Shown here piece after piece: positions 1-11,520 of a stretch of DNA of 64,000 nt. The DNA lies in assembly GCF_002127325.2 (NCBI RefSeq), contig NC_035436.2:106663591-106727590 (forward strand), in the 5' to 3' direction. The stretch's first letter is position 1; each line of letters begins with the position of its first letter. Position numbers and translations under genes: made by a program. This DNA comes from Helianthus annuus. Lineage: Eukaryota > Streptophyta > Magnoliopsida > Asterales > Asteraceae. A model generated the notes under the pieces. That model was not told where the DNA came from. It did no database searches and saw only the letters and a list, made by a program, of their open reading frames with translations.

Positions 1-68
1 GCATCAATACGCAGCCGAGACCCTGAATAGATGCATCACAGTATACTGCGAAATCTTCAGTACCTTCA
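1..68 (-). pseudogene. gypsy pol fragment, start of RNase H
   Basis: The reverse complement reads [19 protein letters not shown], the start of a Ty3/gypsy RNase H domain. It includes the first catalytic aspartate of the YCDAS motif. It continues the reading frame that stops at 30724 on the other side of the copia element, so it belongs to element beta. The frame runs off the window edge. Confidence 0.9.
64..68. other. Target-site duplication CTTCA, left copy
   Basis: CTTCA directly precedes the TG end of the left copia LTR. The same five bases directly follow the CA end of the right copia LTR at 30719-30723. The 30.6 kb between them was therefore one copia integration plus later insertions. 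Confidence 0.93.
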
Positions 69-453
69 TGTAGGACCGGTTTTGAATCCGAAACGATTGC
101 GAAACGAACGTATAACGTGCGGAATCCGTACACGAACGTGACCTAACACACGTGATGTAATATAAACGTGATTCTATATAAAATCTGAAATCGTACAATA
201 CCTTGAATCACTTTCTCTCTCCAGATTCTCTTTCTAGATCTAGAAAGCTCTCAATGACAAATGTGACAAAAGTTCTAAAACAAAGGCATTAGCCTCCTAT
301 TTATAGGCAAAGGGATTAATGAGGTTTCTCATTAATTACAGTTATGCCACCTTGCCTTTTTGACTAACTATCACTAAATATAACAATGTAAATCTCTTCT
401 GTTTCTCGCTACGGCTCGGATTGACGAAGGCTATAGACATGAATGTACTAACA
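69..453 (-). repeat. Copia 3' LTR (385 bp)
   Basis: It begins TGTAGGACC and ends ACTAACA on the plus strand and matches 30334-30718 base for base except for about six substitutions. In element orientation it starts TGTTAGTAC and ends TCCTACA. A TATA-like CTATAAATAG lies at 306-297 on the minus strand. Confidence 0.95.
297..306 (-). promoter_or_regulatory. TATA box of copia LTR
   Basis: CTATAAATAG on the minus strand, conserved in the other LTR at 30571-30562. It is the only strong TATA-like match in this short LTR and would direct the genomic RNA in the right-hand copy. Confidence 0.6.
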
Positions 454-466
454 GACTCCCCCTTGG
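454..466 (-). other. Copia polypurine tract
   Basis: The minus strand reads CCAAGGGGGAGTC immediately before the 3' LTR. This is the expected place and composition for the plus-strand DNA synthesis primer. Confidence 0.75.
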
Positions 467-2092
467 ATATTGCCGCAGTCAATCTCGTAGCTTCTTTTCT
501 TTCTCTCTTTGAGCCTTCTTGAAGCTTTAACACGTCTTTATCAACGTAGACTCTCTCTTGTTTGAACAGAATCCCCGTGGATCTGTTTTCAGCTTCAGCT
601 TCTCCTTTTTGTATAGACTCTTTTCTTCATCAGGCTTCCCCTTTCGTCAAGCTTCCGTGCTTTGGGATCGACACCTTTCTTTCCGTATACAAGCTCTTTC
701 AAGAACAATACCTGGATCTTTGCACGCTTCTGTTTGCGTTGAGCTCGTCTTCAGACTCCCCCTTAGACTTGGCTTTCGGGATCGTAGTCTGGTATAACAT
801 CTGCAACACTCAGACATTTATAAGTAACAACGTTTTAAAAAAAACCATCAATCAAATTCTCTAATCCACTCCCCCTATCAACTAACTTTACAGATATGGC
901 AGCGTTAAAGAATCCAACTCCCTCACAGTTAATCGTCCAAGTCCAAACTAATGACCTTGGAGATATCACAAACTTTTTTTGAAATTTTTGATTTTAAATC
1001 AAGTATCAAATTAATGAACTTGTTTTATTTTCAAAAACACAATCAGCTTACTCAGATTTTGAAACTCAGCAACTCAGACATCGGTTGTCGAAACTAACGC
1101 AGAAATCAAAATCTTTTTGTATTTTCTGAAAATATAAAGCAGTAAAGAAATATATACAAACATATTTACAAACAATATTTTTGTTTGAGTATGCGACAGA
1201 GGATCATATCAGTTTTTGACAAATTACTAGTACCGTTAAGCTTTAATTCATACTCAGAATTAAACAATTCACATAGACTGTTTCTAAATTCTCACACAAT
1301 TTTCAATTTACTCAGGATACTATTTAGATGTCTTATGAACTTAGCTCATTCATGTGTCCCACCTCTTGAATATACTCCCGTATCCAGAATCTCAATATTA
1401 AGACACACAGGTGATTGTACTAAAATGATGTCTGTACATAATTTAGGACATGCGAAAACTGAGGGATCTCAGGTCGATACTTCCGTATGCGCAGAGAGAT
1501 ATCAGTTTCGACTTTGGTATGTCCCCTTTAGAGGATCTTTTAGCTACAACAGATGATTATCAATTTTATTGTCTAATCAACTGAGGGCTAATGCTGTGTT
1601 TCAAGCATTTGAGGCAAAGCATTATCCAAGGACTAGGTCAGAACTTCCGTTCAGCAAAAGTCCCGAAATAATACCCCAGACATCAATTAGTAGAAAAACC
1701 TAGTATATCAAAATAAGAAACCTTTCAAACGAGATTTCAGGGGTTGCCTATATATCCAAGTAGTGTTCCCCACGAATTTCACAAGTTTGAAATTTTAGGT
1801 TTATATCCCGAATAAATCAACTAAATGTGTGAAAATCTATCAACACATCATCAGTAAAACTGTCTAAAACTTTATACTATACAAATCTTTAGCGTACAGT
1901 AACTGTCTACTGATGTACTATCATTTCCTCTTTTTTACGCAACAACTCAAACTTTTGAATTTTATCATGTTTTTGGCTTTTTCAAATTTTCTGACAATTT
2001 TTCTCCCCCTAAAATGCAAAATCATTAAAAATTTGACAACCCGATACTGATAACTTTGTCTCGCCATCCATTTTCTGCTTAAAGTGCGCTGA
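467..2092 (-). other. Copia 3' internal region, no coding signal
   Basis: About 1.6 kb between the polypurine tract and the alpha insertion. Autonomous copia elements would carry RNase H here. I see no pol motif on either strand, only short unconvincing ORFs and pyrimidine-rich CTCCCCCTT stretches. It looks like filler of a non-autonomous element. Confidence 0.6.
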
Positions 2093-2479
2093 TTTGCTGT
2101 GACAACCGTCACTTTTCCGTACATTCCGTACACTAAATGAACAGTGATCTGTGCCTTAATGAACATACATGATCTAGTTTACAAGAGAAATAAGTTTCTG
2201 AATTCCATACAAGTGAATTCATGTACGTTTTATACTACAAAATATTGCTTTATGCAAAAACGAGAGCGTTGCGTCAAAAATATTAGTAAACTCACCGGTA
2301 AGACACACTGTGTCAACGGAACTGCAGAAAGCAGTCAGACAATAAAATTGGAGCCTAGGTGTAGGTCCAATAACAAGAATACATTAAAACCTAAGAGTAC
2401 ATACAAGGGTTTAATATATATGCTATATGAAAGCAAAAATAAGCACTAAAAAGCACCCGAAACACACTTTAAGAGCAGA

Positions 2480-2695
2480 ACTAATTGCGACAAAACTGCG
2501 AAACGAACGTTGATGGCCGCCCGGATAATATTTAATCCCACAAATATTCTGTTATGATTAAAATTTTATTTTAAACAGGTTCGTGTTGAAAAATAAATTA
2601 AAACGCTTAAAAACGTTATTTTTCAAGTTTAAGCACGTACCGTGTGTTCCTACGCGACACAGTGCTTACACTGCAAAACGCAGACAACGCAGAAA
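2480..2695 (+). promoter_or_regulatory. Conserved U3 block shared with element C LTR
   Basis: This stretch aligns closely by eye to 57662-57877 in the LTR of element C, although the flanking LTR sequence is not obviously alike. Shared landmarks include GCGAAACGAACGTTGATG, CGCCCGGATAATATTTAA and GCGCGACACAGTGCTTA-like segments. It lies upstream of the TATA box, so a promoter or packaging role is possible but not shown. Confidence 0.5.
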
Positions 2696-2698
2696 ACC

Positions 2699-3040
2699 TA
2701 GGAATATTCCAGGAATATGCTAGGAATATGCTAAAAATATTCCAAGAATATGCTAGGAATATGCTAAGAATATTCCAGGAATATGCTAGGAATATGCTAA
2801 AAATATTCCAAGAATATGCTAGGAATATGCTAAGAATATTCGAGGAATATGCTAGGAATATGCTAGGAATATTCCAAGAATATGCTAGGAATATGCTAAG
2901 AATATTCCAGGAATATGCTAGGAATATGCTAGGAATATTCCAAAGAATATGCTAGGAATATGCTAGGAATATTCCAGGAATATGCCAGGAATATGCTAGG
3001 AATATTCCAGGAATATGCCAGGAATATGCTAGGAATATGC
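2699..3040 (+). repeat. GGAATATGCTA / GGAATATTCCA tandem array
   Basis: About thirty imperfect 11-bp units alternate between AGGAATATGCT and AGGAATATTCC. The latter contains the palindrome GGAATATTCC. The array sits directly upstream of the TATA box. The 3' LTR copy (11168-11520) has one extra unit. Confidence 0.9.
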
Positions 3041-3053
3041 CATATGGAATGTC

Positions 3054-3061
3054 TATAAATA
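3054..3061 (+). promoter_or_regulatory. TATA box of alpha 5' LTR
   Basis: TATAAATA lies 14 bp after the tandem array and about 30 bp upstream of a plausible start region (ACACTAGACAATTCACC). It is conserved in the 3' LTR at 11534-11541. Confidence 0.7.
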
Positions 3062-4729
3062 CCTTGAGATGACACACTAGACAATTCACCACCCAACACC
3101 ACAAAACTACTCTCTCCTCTCCCTCAAAAACATTCGGCCGAACACCCCTTGATCATCCATCATATTTTTCGATTTTGTTCTTCACATTCCAACATCATAC
3201 AAGTGTCAAGTGTCACGCATAAGAAGGCTTGGTGCACTCGGAGCTCGAAGGACCTCTTTCTCTAGCTTTTATCCACCACATTCGCGTCTAGATACTTCCC
3301 TAGCCTCGAGCTAGTGGTATGTTGCTTAAAACACATTCTTGAGCTATTTTGAAGTGGTTAATGTGATGTGTAATGATTAAAACTCGAAATCTTACAAAAT
3401 GGTGCATTAAAGTCTACTAAAAACATGAAAAATGATGGTTAAAAGCTCACTAGTTGTGTAAATGTTGTAGTAATTGAAATTTGTGATTATTTAGGCCCGA
3501 TCTACGTTGTGGTAGCTCGGATCATCATTTAACCCTGTTTGGTTAAGATCATGGATCTTGACATAAGCTTGTTTGAAATGGTGCAAGGGTTAAAAGGTGA
3601 AACTCTACCACACAAGAAACATGAACTTGTGTAAAAGTATTTTTACTTATGAAATAGTGTCTAAAACTAGCCGATCTATGTGTCCACAAGTGGTATTTTC
3701 AAAAGACCAAGCGTCAAAAGAAATCACATGTTCTAATCCGGATCTTACACAAACAAAAGTGATTTTTTGTGATCAAACAAGTGTACGAACACTAGTGTAA
3801 CAAAAGTTTTAACAAAGAAATAATTTTCGTAAAAACCGACTAGAAGTTGTGGAACTTCATATTCTTTAAAAATAAAGTTTTTTTTTTAAGAAATTAAACT
3901 TATTTTTAAAGATAACAAGACTTACTAAATGTGGTAGTAAATTACTACACATTTTTGTAAATATGCAAGTTCATGAAATGGGGAAAATTAGTGATTGTTG
4001 TTGATAATTGTTGTTGATGATTATTGTTGATAATTGTTGTTGATGATTATTGTTGATAATTGTTGTTGATGATTGTTGACGATTTAAAAGAAAATAAACA
4101 CATGTTTTGAAAACATGGGAAACCTCCATTTTTAGGGGAAACTCTGTCAAAATTTTTATAAATTTTGACACTTAGAAAAATATAAGTTTTTGAAGAACTT
4201 ATTCCCTAAAAATGTATTTAAAGGTATTACCAAGGTTTCCCTAATTTTTGGTGATAAGAAATGAGGATTTCTTCAAAAATAAAAGTGGATATAAATATGT
4301 ATATTTTTGAGAGAAAAATATATATTATTTTATCACCAACTTTTGTGCTAAGTGTATATAGTATGTGTTATACGTGCTAGCGTATTGAGACGTAAAGATA
4401 CACTAAATACTCATGAGGAGTATAAACATGAAAATACACATACAACATGCTTAGACACATACAAGAGGATATATTTATGAAAATATATTACTTAGACAAA
4501 ATACATAATTCGGGTGCGAAATACAAGATATGTATATTTATTTTTGAGAAAATGATATAAGACAAATAGTTAAAAATATAAATATTTTTAACACAAGAAC
4601 ACAAATACAAAATATAGTGACTTGCACTTGTGCGACACAAGTCTAGTGACTAACGTTAATAAAACGCGTTTAGGTCACGACGCTAGATAAGCAACTCCGG
4701 TGAAGTTTACGACGCAGGAACGCAAAGTT

Positions 4730-5523
4730 GTGAGTTCATGCTCCCCCTTTTCTTTAACTGTTTTTGGTTTTATAACTCTCGGGGGTGAAATACATGTTAC
4801 AAATATTATAATTTTTTTTACAAGTAGTAAAAATACAAGAAGCACTCTTGGTGAGAACGAGTACCGAGTGCAATACGAATCGAGAATACAAAAATACGAG
4901 AAGCACACTTGGTGAGAACGAGAACCAAGTATGATGTGCTTTAAGAAATGCCTAGAAATTACTAGATCATGTGAGCATAGACTTAATACTAAAAATGCCA
5001 TAAAGTCTTGGTGAAAACTAGTACCAAGCCATTAAAAACATTCAGTAATTAGGGACGAGGGTTAGATCTAACGGGTACGGCCGAGCCCCACTCATGGTCC
5101 TTATGTGACCTCTTGAGTGCTTCGGTGTCCCAGTCGAGGTAAATCGACACAGTCGAGGTAAATCGACACAGTCGAGGTAAATCGACACAGTCGAGGGTAA
5201 TCGACACAGTCAAGGGAAATTGACACAGTCGAGGTTAATCGACACAGTCGAGGGTAATCAACATAGTTAAAGGAGCCAACACTAATGCTCCATAAGTCCT
5301 CACATGCCTTAAAGGAGCCAACACTAATGCTCCATATGTCCTCACATGCCGAAATGTCTTTGTACAAACATTCAATTAGTACGTGGTGTACACAAGAAAA
5401 CTTGATTTTTGCAAGAATACTTTATTTATACAAGATACATACCATGTTTTCATACTCGGTATGCAAAACGCATGAACTCGCTCAACTTTATGTTGATGTT
5501 TTCCAAAATTACATGTATTTCAG
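4730..5523 (+). other. Predicted LTR leader intron (794 bp)
   Basis: Donor GTGAGTTCATG at 4730 and acceptor ACATGTATTTCAG ending at 5523, with TGAACTCGCTCAAC about 45 bp before the acceptor. The same donor and acceptor sequences occur at equivalent places in every full LTR of the window. Splicing is inferred from sequence only. Confidence 0.55.
5131..5267 (+). repeat. 19-bp tandem repeat, seven units
   Basis: Units of the form AGTCGAGGTAAATCGACAC, each containing an imperfect inverted repeat (TCGA..TCGA). The 3' LTR has six units (13612-13728). The array lies inside the predicted leader intron. Confidence 0.9.
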
Positions 5524-5779
5524 GTGACAGGATGGATCTTGGGCGCAAGTGTTGTAACTAGAAGTAGACTACAAGTTTAGATGTCATCCACTTTTGTTGA
5601 ATTGTAACCTAGATGAAGGTTGTGTTTTAAAACTTAAATGACAAGTGTTTGTGATCCTCAAAATTTTCCGAATGGATGAACATCGTTTTAAATCATGTAG
5701 TTGTTTATTATGATCGAATGCAATGATAACAAGCTAGTCACACATCATACGCTTCCGCAAAAGACAGGGTGTGACAGTT

Positions 5780-5791
5780 TGGTATCAGAGC
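5780..5791 (+). other. Alpha primer-binding site
   Basis: TGGTATCAGAGC three bases after the 5' LTR. It is complementary to the 3' end of initiator methionine tRNA, the usual primer of plant gypsy and copia elements. Confidence 0.9.
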
Positions 5792-7247
5792 TTCGATTGT
5801 AGTGAACTAGGATTCCTTCTCGAGTCTAGACTACAATCACTAAAGTGCTTTCACAAAAACATTTTACAAATTGGTTTTCATTGCATTCACGAAAGCGCTA
5901 AGATCCACGAGTCAGACACTTTTCAAAGAAAAGACAAGGCAAGGACATTAGTGAGGAATACCCATAGAGTAAGGTGCCAACCAAGGCATAGTCTACAAAA
6001 GTTATACTTGACAAAATGACCCCCCCCAAACGAGAGTTGTACGTGGTATAATGCATTAAGTTACTTGATTATGCTAAGTAGCATATTTGTTATTTGTATT
6101 CATGCATACGAATAAGTGTGCGGAATGATTATTGACGTGAATAAAATTCTTTCGACTCCGACTCCTATTACGGTATGTGACTCGCACGATGAAGCTATCG
6201 ACCTCGCGTCCTTTGCAAAGCTCGTGGCTGGGAGTGATTACCAGACAAGACTCTGAGCTTACTTCCGTAGGAGATGGCTGCTCTTCCCTCTCGAACGTGA
6301 AGATGCCAAACTACGGTGGTGATGACGAGGCAGAGGCGGCGACCTTGAACGAACTCTTAATCAACGGGACGAGATCCCTCCGGATTATGTGAAGCAAAAT
6401 TGACAACATACTTGACTAGAAAAGGAAGATGAAGTATTCATCACGAAGGTGCCCCTCCAACTACTAGGAATTCTCTCCATTCCTATTCCATCTAATCATC
6501 GTGCCTATACGCGCATAACAGTAACGAATGTTAGCGCATGGACCTCCGCAATGGTCCTTTCCATGGCAAGGAGTGTAAGGACAGTAGTGTCCCCTCCTAG
6601 ATCAATCATCTGCTTAGACGAGAGAAAATTGGGGTAACTGTGCAAGACAATTTATTATTACGGGGGCCCACGTAATAACGACTTGTAGTGCACAGAAATC
6701 CTGGTGGACTCTACGGGTCGAGCTAATGAAAACCACACCAAATTCAATGTATAGGTGTCCTCACCTTCATCTGGTAGAACATCACATAGATCAGTGCTTT
6801 AGCACGTAAGAAAGTAGGAAGCCTGTCTCAGCCTACTTCGTGACTGACACTTCTACCTGCGTACGAGACGTTTGAGGAAAACGACATTTAAGCAAGTGAA
6901 GATGAGAAACATTCAAGAGATTCAGCGACTTTGCACTCTCTATCACCCATACACGAGCAACCCCCTCTAAGGGAAAATGTACGCCCCAGTAAAGCCAAAA
7001 ACCTAAGAAAACCAATGTAGCGGGAAATAACTGAAACCTAAATGACCGAGGCAATGTAACCTCAAGTTTCTTTTTAAGCCAAGTTGGCAAGCCTAAGTGA
7101 AGGCTCAGTAACTGTTTCCCGCTCATACATTGAGTATTTATGTATACATGTGAAATTGGGTGATTACATAATGGCTTATGGTGCTATGTACCTCATAGAC
7201 ACCTGGAATGTTGCCTAACCTACTTCATACCGTTTTGGCAGAAGGGA
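5792..7247 (+). other. Alpha leader region
   Basis: A 1.45-kb stretch between the primer site and gag. It contains a short ORF at 6125-6256 with a relative in element D. It also contains a block around 6650-6740 (TTATTATTACGGGGGCCCAC) repeated almost exactly in D at 44852-44940. Otherwise no coding signal. Confidence 0.6.
6125..6256 (+). CDS. Short leader ORF (43 aa), unknown function
   Basis: Starts ATG and ends TGA. The residues around KILSTPTPITVCDSHDE and IDLASFAKLVA resemble KIPSTMNSIITLNSLDE and DYLASITKLLAE in element D (44433-44588). A second similar patch follows the stop in both elements (DDEAE near 6320 and 44610). The likeness at amino-acid level suggests a once-coding leader gene that is now shortened. 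I do not recognise the family. It could be a chance ORF in related leader DNA. Confidence 0.35.
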   Translation: MIIDVNKILSTPTPITVCDSHDEAIDLASFAKLVAGSDYQTRL

Positions 7248-8359
7248 ATGCCGCCCAGGCGAGACACAAACACCAGTACGCTACCAAGAACAGAAGCCGA
7301 GCTGCAAGAATGCATCTCGCAGGCAATTGCACGACATGAAGCCCTCCGCTCTAAGCACATCAATGGCACGACTGAGAATAACCCTCCAACTGGCTGCACC
7401 TATAAACAGTTCCTGGACTGCAAGCCTTTGAATTTTGATGGCACAGGAGGTGTCGTTGCATTTGTTCGTTGGACAGAAAAGACGGACTCAGTTCTAAGAA
7501 TGAGTAACTGTTCACCCCAACAAAGCGTTACCTATATCTCAGGGTTATTTCTGGATGGCGCACTCTCATGGTGGAACCTTCAGGTTCAGACCCTTGGTGC
7601 AGATGCTGCTTATGCACTGAGCTGGGACGAGCTCAAGGAAATGATGGAAAAGAAATACTGTTCTAGGACTGAAATCCAGAAGCTTGAGGTGGAGTTCTGG
7701 AATTTGAAAATGGACGGACCGAAGATTCCTGAATACGTCCAGCGATTTCACGACTTGTCTAGGGTCGTCCCCTACCTAGTCAAACCGGAATTCAAGAGGA
7801 TAGAACGATTCATTTGGGGACTTGCACCCAGATTAGGGGCATGGTTACTACCTCAAAACCCTCAACCATCGCAGAGGCTATCGATATGAGTGTCACCCTT
7901 ACTGAAGAGGCTCTACGTGCGGGAAAATTTTCGAAATCTGAGGATAACAAGAAAGAGACTCATGTGGAGTCGTCAAGCAACAAGAAGAGGAAGTCCTCAA
8001 ACCTAAAGATGAGCACCCAACTCAACTATGGAAGCTCTAAAGCAAACAAAAGAAAGAAAGTGAATTCGCCACATGGCAGGAGCACTGATGGAGCCATTAA
8101 TAGGGCAGGTGGTAATGTTTACTCGGGGACTAAGCCGAGGTGCAGAGAATGCACTTTTCACCATAAAGGTCGATGTCTGAATCCTAGGTGTGGAAAGTGT
8201 GGAAAAGAAGGGCACAACAGGGACGCCTGTTGGGCGAAGGACCCAGATGGAAGAAATAAGAGAATACCCGGTTGCTACAAATGTGGTGAAGCAGGGCACT
8301 TTAGGAAAGATTGCCCAAAGAAGAAACAAGCAAGGAAGGGTTTTCACGGAAACTCGTGA
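7248..8359 (+). pseudogene. Alpha gag, one frameshift
   Basis: The ORF starts MPPRRDTNTST and carries the retrotransposon Gag core: CTYKQFLDCKPLNFDG, then the LSWWNLQVQ and EEYCSR-like KKYCSRTEIQKLE segments. The frame is lost near 7830 and resumes one base out, giving a second open stretch to 8359. That stretch holds a basic linker and zinc knuckles CGKCGKEGHNRDAC and CYKCGEAGHFRKDC, preceded by CRECTFHHKGRC. Gag would bind and package genomic RNA. The shift separates the capsid-like part from the nucleocapsid part, so only a truncated Gag could be made from this copy. Confidence 0.88.
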
Positions 8360-10531
8360 ACCACGCTAGGATCCAGATGCGGCTACGGGTACGTTCCCTA
8401 TTAACCACCCTTATGCATCTATTTCTAATACTGGCATCAACCTTAACCTTGCATGCTTAGAACTTAAGAAACTTCTTGGCCTAGTCTCAAGTAAGATAGA
8501 CGTCCCGTATTCTTTAGAAATGGGCATATAGAAGGATAGCTTAAACAGCCGAAGCGATTAAGGATCGTGATTAGGCACTCAGAGGGCCGTAACCTTCTGT
8601 TACCATTGACTCGTGAGGTCATAATAATCAGCATGGATCGGAAATCCAAGTATGCAGCTGAAGTCGTCAATACGAGAAAATCAGACGCATCCCTCGTGTG
8701 AATGATGAAACCCAACTTTACTGTAATAGGCGCAAGGATGCTAGATCCCATAAGGCGGCAGATCTACGACATCCTTCATTGGTCGAAGAGGCATAGAAAT
8801 GCCTCTGAGTAGACTGCAGAACCTGGGAACATCCCCGCGATGGAAGAAGTTCTAGTAGCCTTTTCAAAAGACTTGCCAGAAATGCCCCTTCGCAGCGTCA
8901 AGAGAAGTTTAGGATAAACCACGTGCCAAGAGCAGCACCAGTGTCGAATAATGTCTTACCGACTAACTTCGTCCGTAAAGCATGAGCTCCGGACGTAACT
9001 GCAAGAGCTACCAGACAAAGGAAGTTAAGGACATGACGCCTTTAGTTAGGGATATGAGGAGAAAGTTGGCAGTTCCATTTTGCGTAAATTCCTGAGAATT
9101 GAGAATCAAAATCCTTTGCTAACGACTTGCAACATAAACAGACAAAATCATAAGATCCTAGTTGCCACCCAAGGATCAACTTGAGGACAGGATGTCCATG
9201 ACTGTGTATACCAGAAGGAAGTGTCCCTGAAACGACCTTTAGGACTCGCTTTAGAAGTTACGAGTTCCTTGTCGTACCATTTGGCCTAACACATGCATCG
9301 ACAATATTCATGGACCTCATGAAATCGAACGTGTAAGCCATACCTAGATAAGCCATATACTTATTGACTACATTCTCATATGGCCAATGACCAAGGAAGG
9401 TCGTAAGCAACAACTGCAATTTACCTTGCAACTCTTAGAGAAAGAACAGTTAAGCGCTATGATGACGAAAAGCGGATTTCGAATTCGCGAAGTGAGAACT
9501 TTCAGATCCATGATGGATAAGAACGAGATTCATGCCAACCCTGCAACCAAGAGCTAAGGAGCTAGAGTTGCAATTATGTGACGCCTCTCGACAAAGTCTC
9601 GATTGTACGCCGATGCAACAAGACCACGGCATTACATACGTGGCACATTGATTAAGGAATCATGAGAAGAACCCTTGAGATAGGTACAGTCATTGCGCGC
9701 AGCAAACTGGGCGTTATTACCTGAAAGAAAACGTTGCACGATCTTTACTGATCGCAAGGGATTACAGCACACCGATGATCGTAAGAACTCGAATATGAAC
9801 TGAGCTGTTGAACGATGCAGACTGTATGAACAAGATGCGTGCTTGTGTGATAAACTTTGATAAAAAGTTGGAACACTCACTTACCCTTAGTAGAGTCTTC
9901 CTACAACAGTATTTATCACGCCGCCGTCTAAACCGCTTTGTGTAAAGCTTTAGATGGAACGTAATGAGTCAATTCCCGTTGTGTTGAACGGAGACCGGGA
10001 ATAATGGATCAACTGGCCGAGATGGTCCAGGAAAAATATAGAGGCAAGGTCGTTCGTATATGCGATTATATCAAGACAGCCCGCAAAACACAGAAAGATT
10101 AGGCCGATGAGAGGCAGAAATCGTAAGAATTTGAGACAAGAAGCACGACTAAATTGAGAGCCGCGCCTAGAAAGGGCGTAGTGTGAATTGGAAAACGAAA
10201 AGATTGAATCCCCGGTGTAGGGATCAGAACCATTGTTCACAAGATGAAGCTTCCAGAAAAAGATCAGTAGTGATCGCGACACATTCATGTGTCTAGTCTT
10301 TAGAGGAGTCTGACGCAAGGAACAGTCATAGTTCCCACAAATAAGATTCACGTCAATGATATACTATACAACCTGTTGAGGTTTCGGACCAAGAGTCCAC
10401 AAAATGCAGAAAAGACATGATTGATTTACTTGAGCATGATAAAATACATGACATGAGAACACAAAGACGTGTTTCAAATATAAGTGACCATATTGGTTTC
10501 ACAACTCCCCTGCGACCGATGGCATCGCTTG
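8360..10531 (+). pseudogene. Alpha pol, heavily decayed
   Basis: Scattered pol remnants in changing frames. A protease-like patch near 8370-8460 has NTG where the catalytic DSG or DTG is expected. A reverse transcriptase patch near 9230-9320 reads YEFLVVPFGLTHA. A later patch near 9410-9500 resembles the LLEKEQL..KCDFW region. No catalytic FIDD motif or integrase HHCC could be read. Stops are frequent in every frame. This decay contrasts with near-identical LTRs, so the copy must have been mobilised with Pol from elsewhere. Confidence 0.8.
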
Positions 10532-10548
10532 AATTTCGGGACGAAATT
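10532..10548 (+). promoter_or_regulatory. Inverted repeat AATTTCG-GGA-CGAAATT
   Basis: Perfect 7-bp arms around GGA, 18 bp before the 3' LTR. The identical 17-mer sits at the same place in L1, E and the element left of LTR B. Confidence 0.8.
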
Positions 10549-10566
10549 CTTTTAACGGGGGGAGAC
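10549..10566 (+). other. Alpha polypurine tract
   Basis: CTTTTAACGGGGGGAGAC abuts the TG of the 3' LTR. The purine run ACGGGGGGAGA is the likely primer for plus-strand synthesis. Confidence 0.8.
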
Positions 10567-11167
10567 TGTGACAACCGTCACTTTTCCGTACATTCCGTAC
10601 ACTAAATGAACAGTGATCTGTGCCTTAATGAACATACATGATCTAGTTTACAAGAGAAATAAGTTTCTGAATTCCATACAAGTGAATTCATGTACGTTTT
10701 ATACTACAAAATATTGCTTTATGCAAAAACGAGAGCGTTGCGTCAAAAATATTAGTAAACTCACCGGTAAGACACATTGTGTCAACGGAACTGCAGAAAG
10801 CAGTCAGACAATAAAATTGGAGCCTAGGTGTAGGTCCAATAACAAGAATACATTAAAACCTAAGAGTACATACAAGGGTTTAATATATATGCTATATGAA
10901 AGCAAAAATAAGCACTAAAAAGCACCCGAAACACACTTTAAGAGCAGAACTAATTGCGACAAAACTGCGAAACGAACGTTGATGGCCGCCCGGATAATAT
11001 TTAATCCCACAAATATTCTGTTATGATTAAAATTTTATTTTAAACAGGTTCGTGTTGAAAAATAAATTAAAACGCTTAAAAACGTTATTTTTCAAGTTTA
11101 AGCACGTACCGTGTGTTCCTACGCGACACAGTGCTTACACTGCAAAACGCAGACAACGCAGAAAACC

Positions 11168-11520
11168 TAGGAATATTCCAGGAATATGCTAGGAATATGC
11201 TAAAAATATTCCAAGAATATGCTAGGAATATGCTAAGAATATTCCAGGAATATGCTAGGAATATGCTAAAAATATTCCAAGAATATGCTAGGAATATGCT
11301 AAGAATATTCCAGGAATATGCTAGGAATATGCTAGGAATATTCCAAGAATATGCTAGGAATATGCTAAGAATATTCCAGGAATATGCTAGGAATATGCTA
11401 GGAATATGCTAGGAATATTCCAAAGAATATGCTAGGAATATGCTAGGAATATTCCAGGAATATGCCAGGAATATGCTAGGAATATTCCAGGAATATGCCA
11501 GGAATATGCTAGGAATATGC
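11168..11520 (+). repeat. 11-bp tandem array, 3' LTR copy
   Basis: Same GGAATATGCTA / GGAATATTCCA array as at 2699-3040, 11 bp longer. This is one unit gained since, or during, the last reverse transcription. Confidence 0.88.

Larger units (their letters stand above)
2098..5776 (+). repeat. Alpha 5' LTR (3679 bp)
   Basis: It runs from TGTGACAACC to GGGTGTGACA. In order it holds a GC-poor U3 with a 214-bp block shared with element C's LTR, an array of 11-bp units, a TATA box, a pyrimidine-rich leader, a GTTGAT microsatellite near 3990-4080, a splice-donor-like site, a 19-bp repeat array, an acceptor-like site and a CGCTTCCGC motif near the end. Confidence 0.95.

Noticed and set aside
185..2166. 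Possible host gene between 185 and 2166
   Set aside because: Small ORFs only, no splice-consistent frame, and the region is bounded by the copia LTR and the alpha insertion, so it is copia internal sequence.
2644..2955. Open frame with repeated IFQEYARNML units
   Set aside because: It is the translation of the 11-bp LTR array. Such arrays often stay open by chance, and it lies upstream of the TATA box.
5131..5267. Regular 19-bp repeats resembling a CRISPR array
   Set aside because: The units are adjacent with no spacers, in a plant LTR. It is a minisatellite that differs by one unit between the two LTRs.
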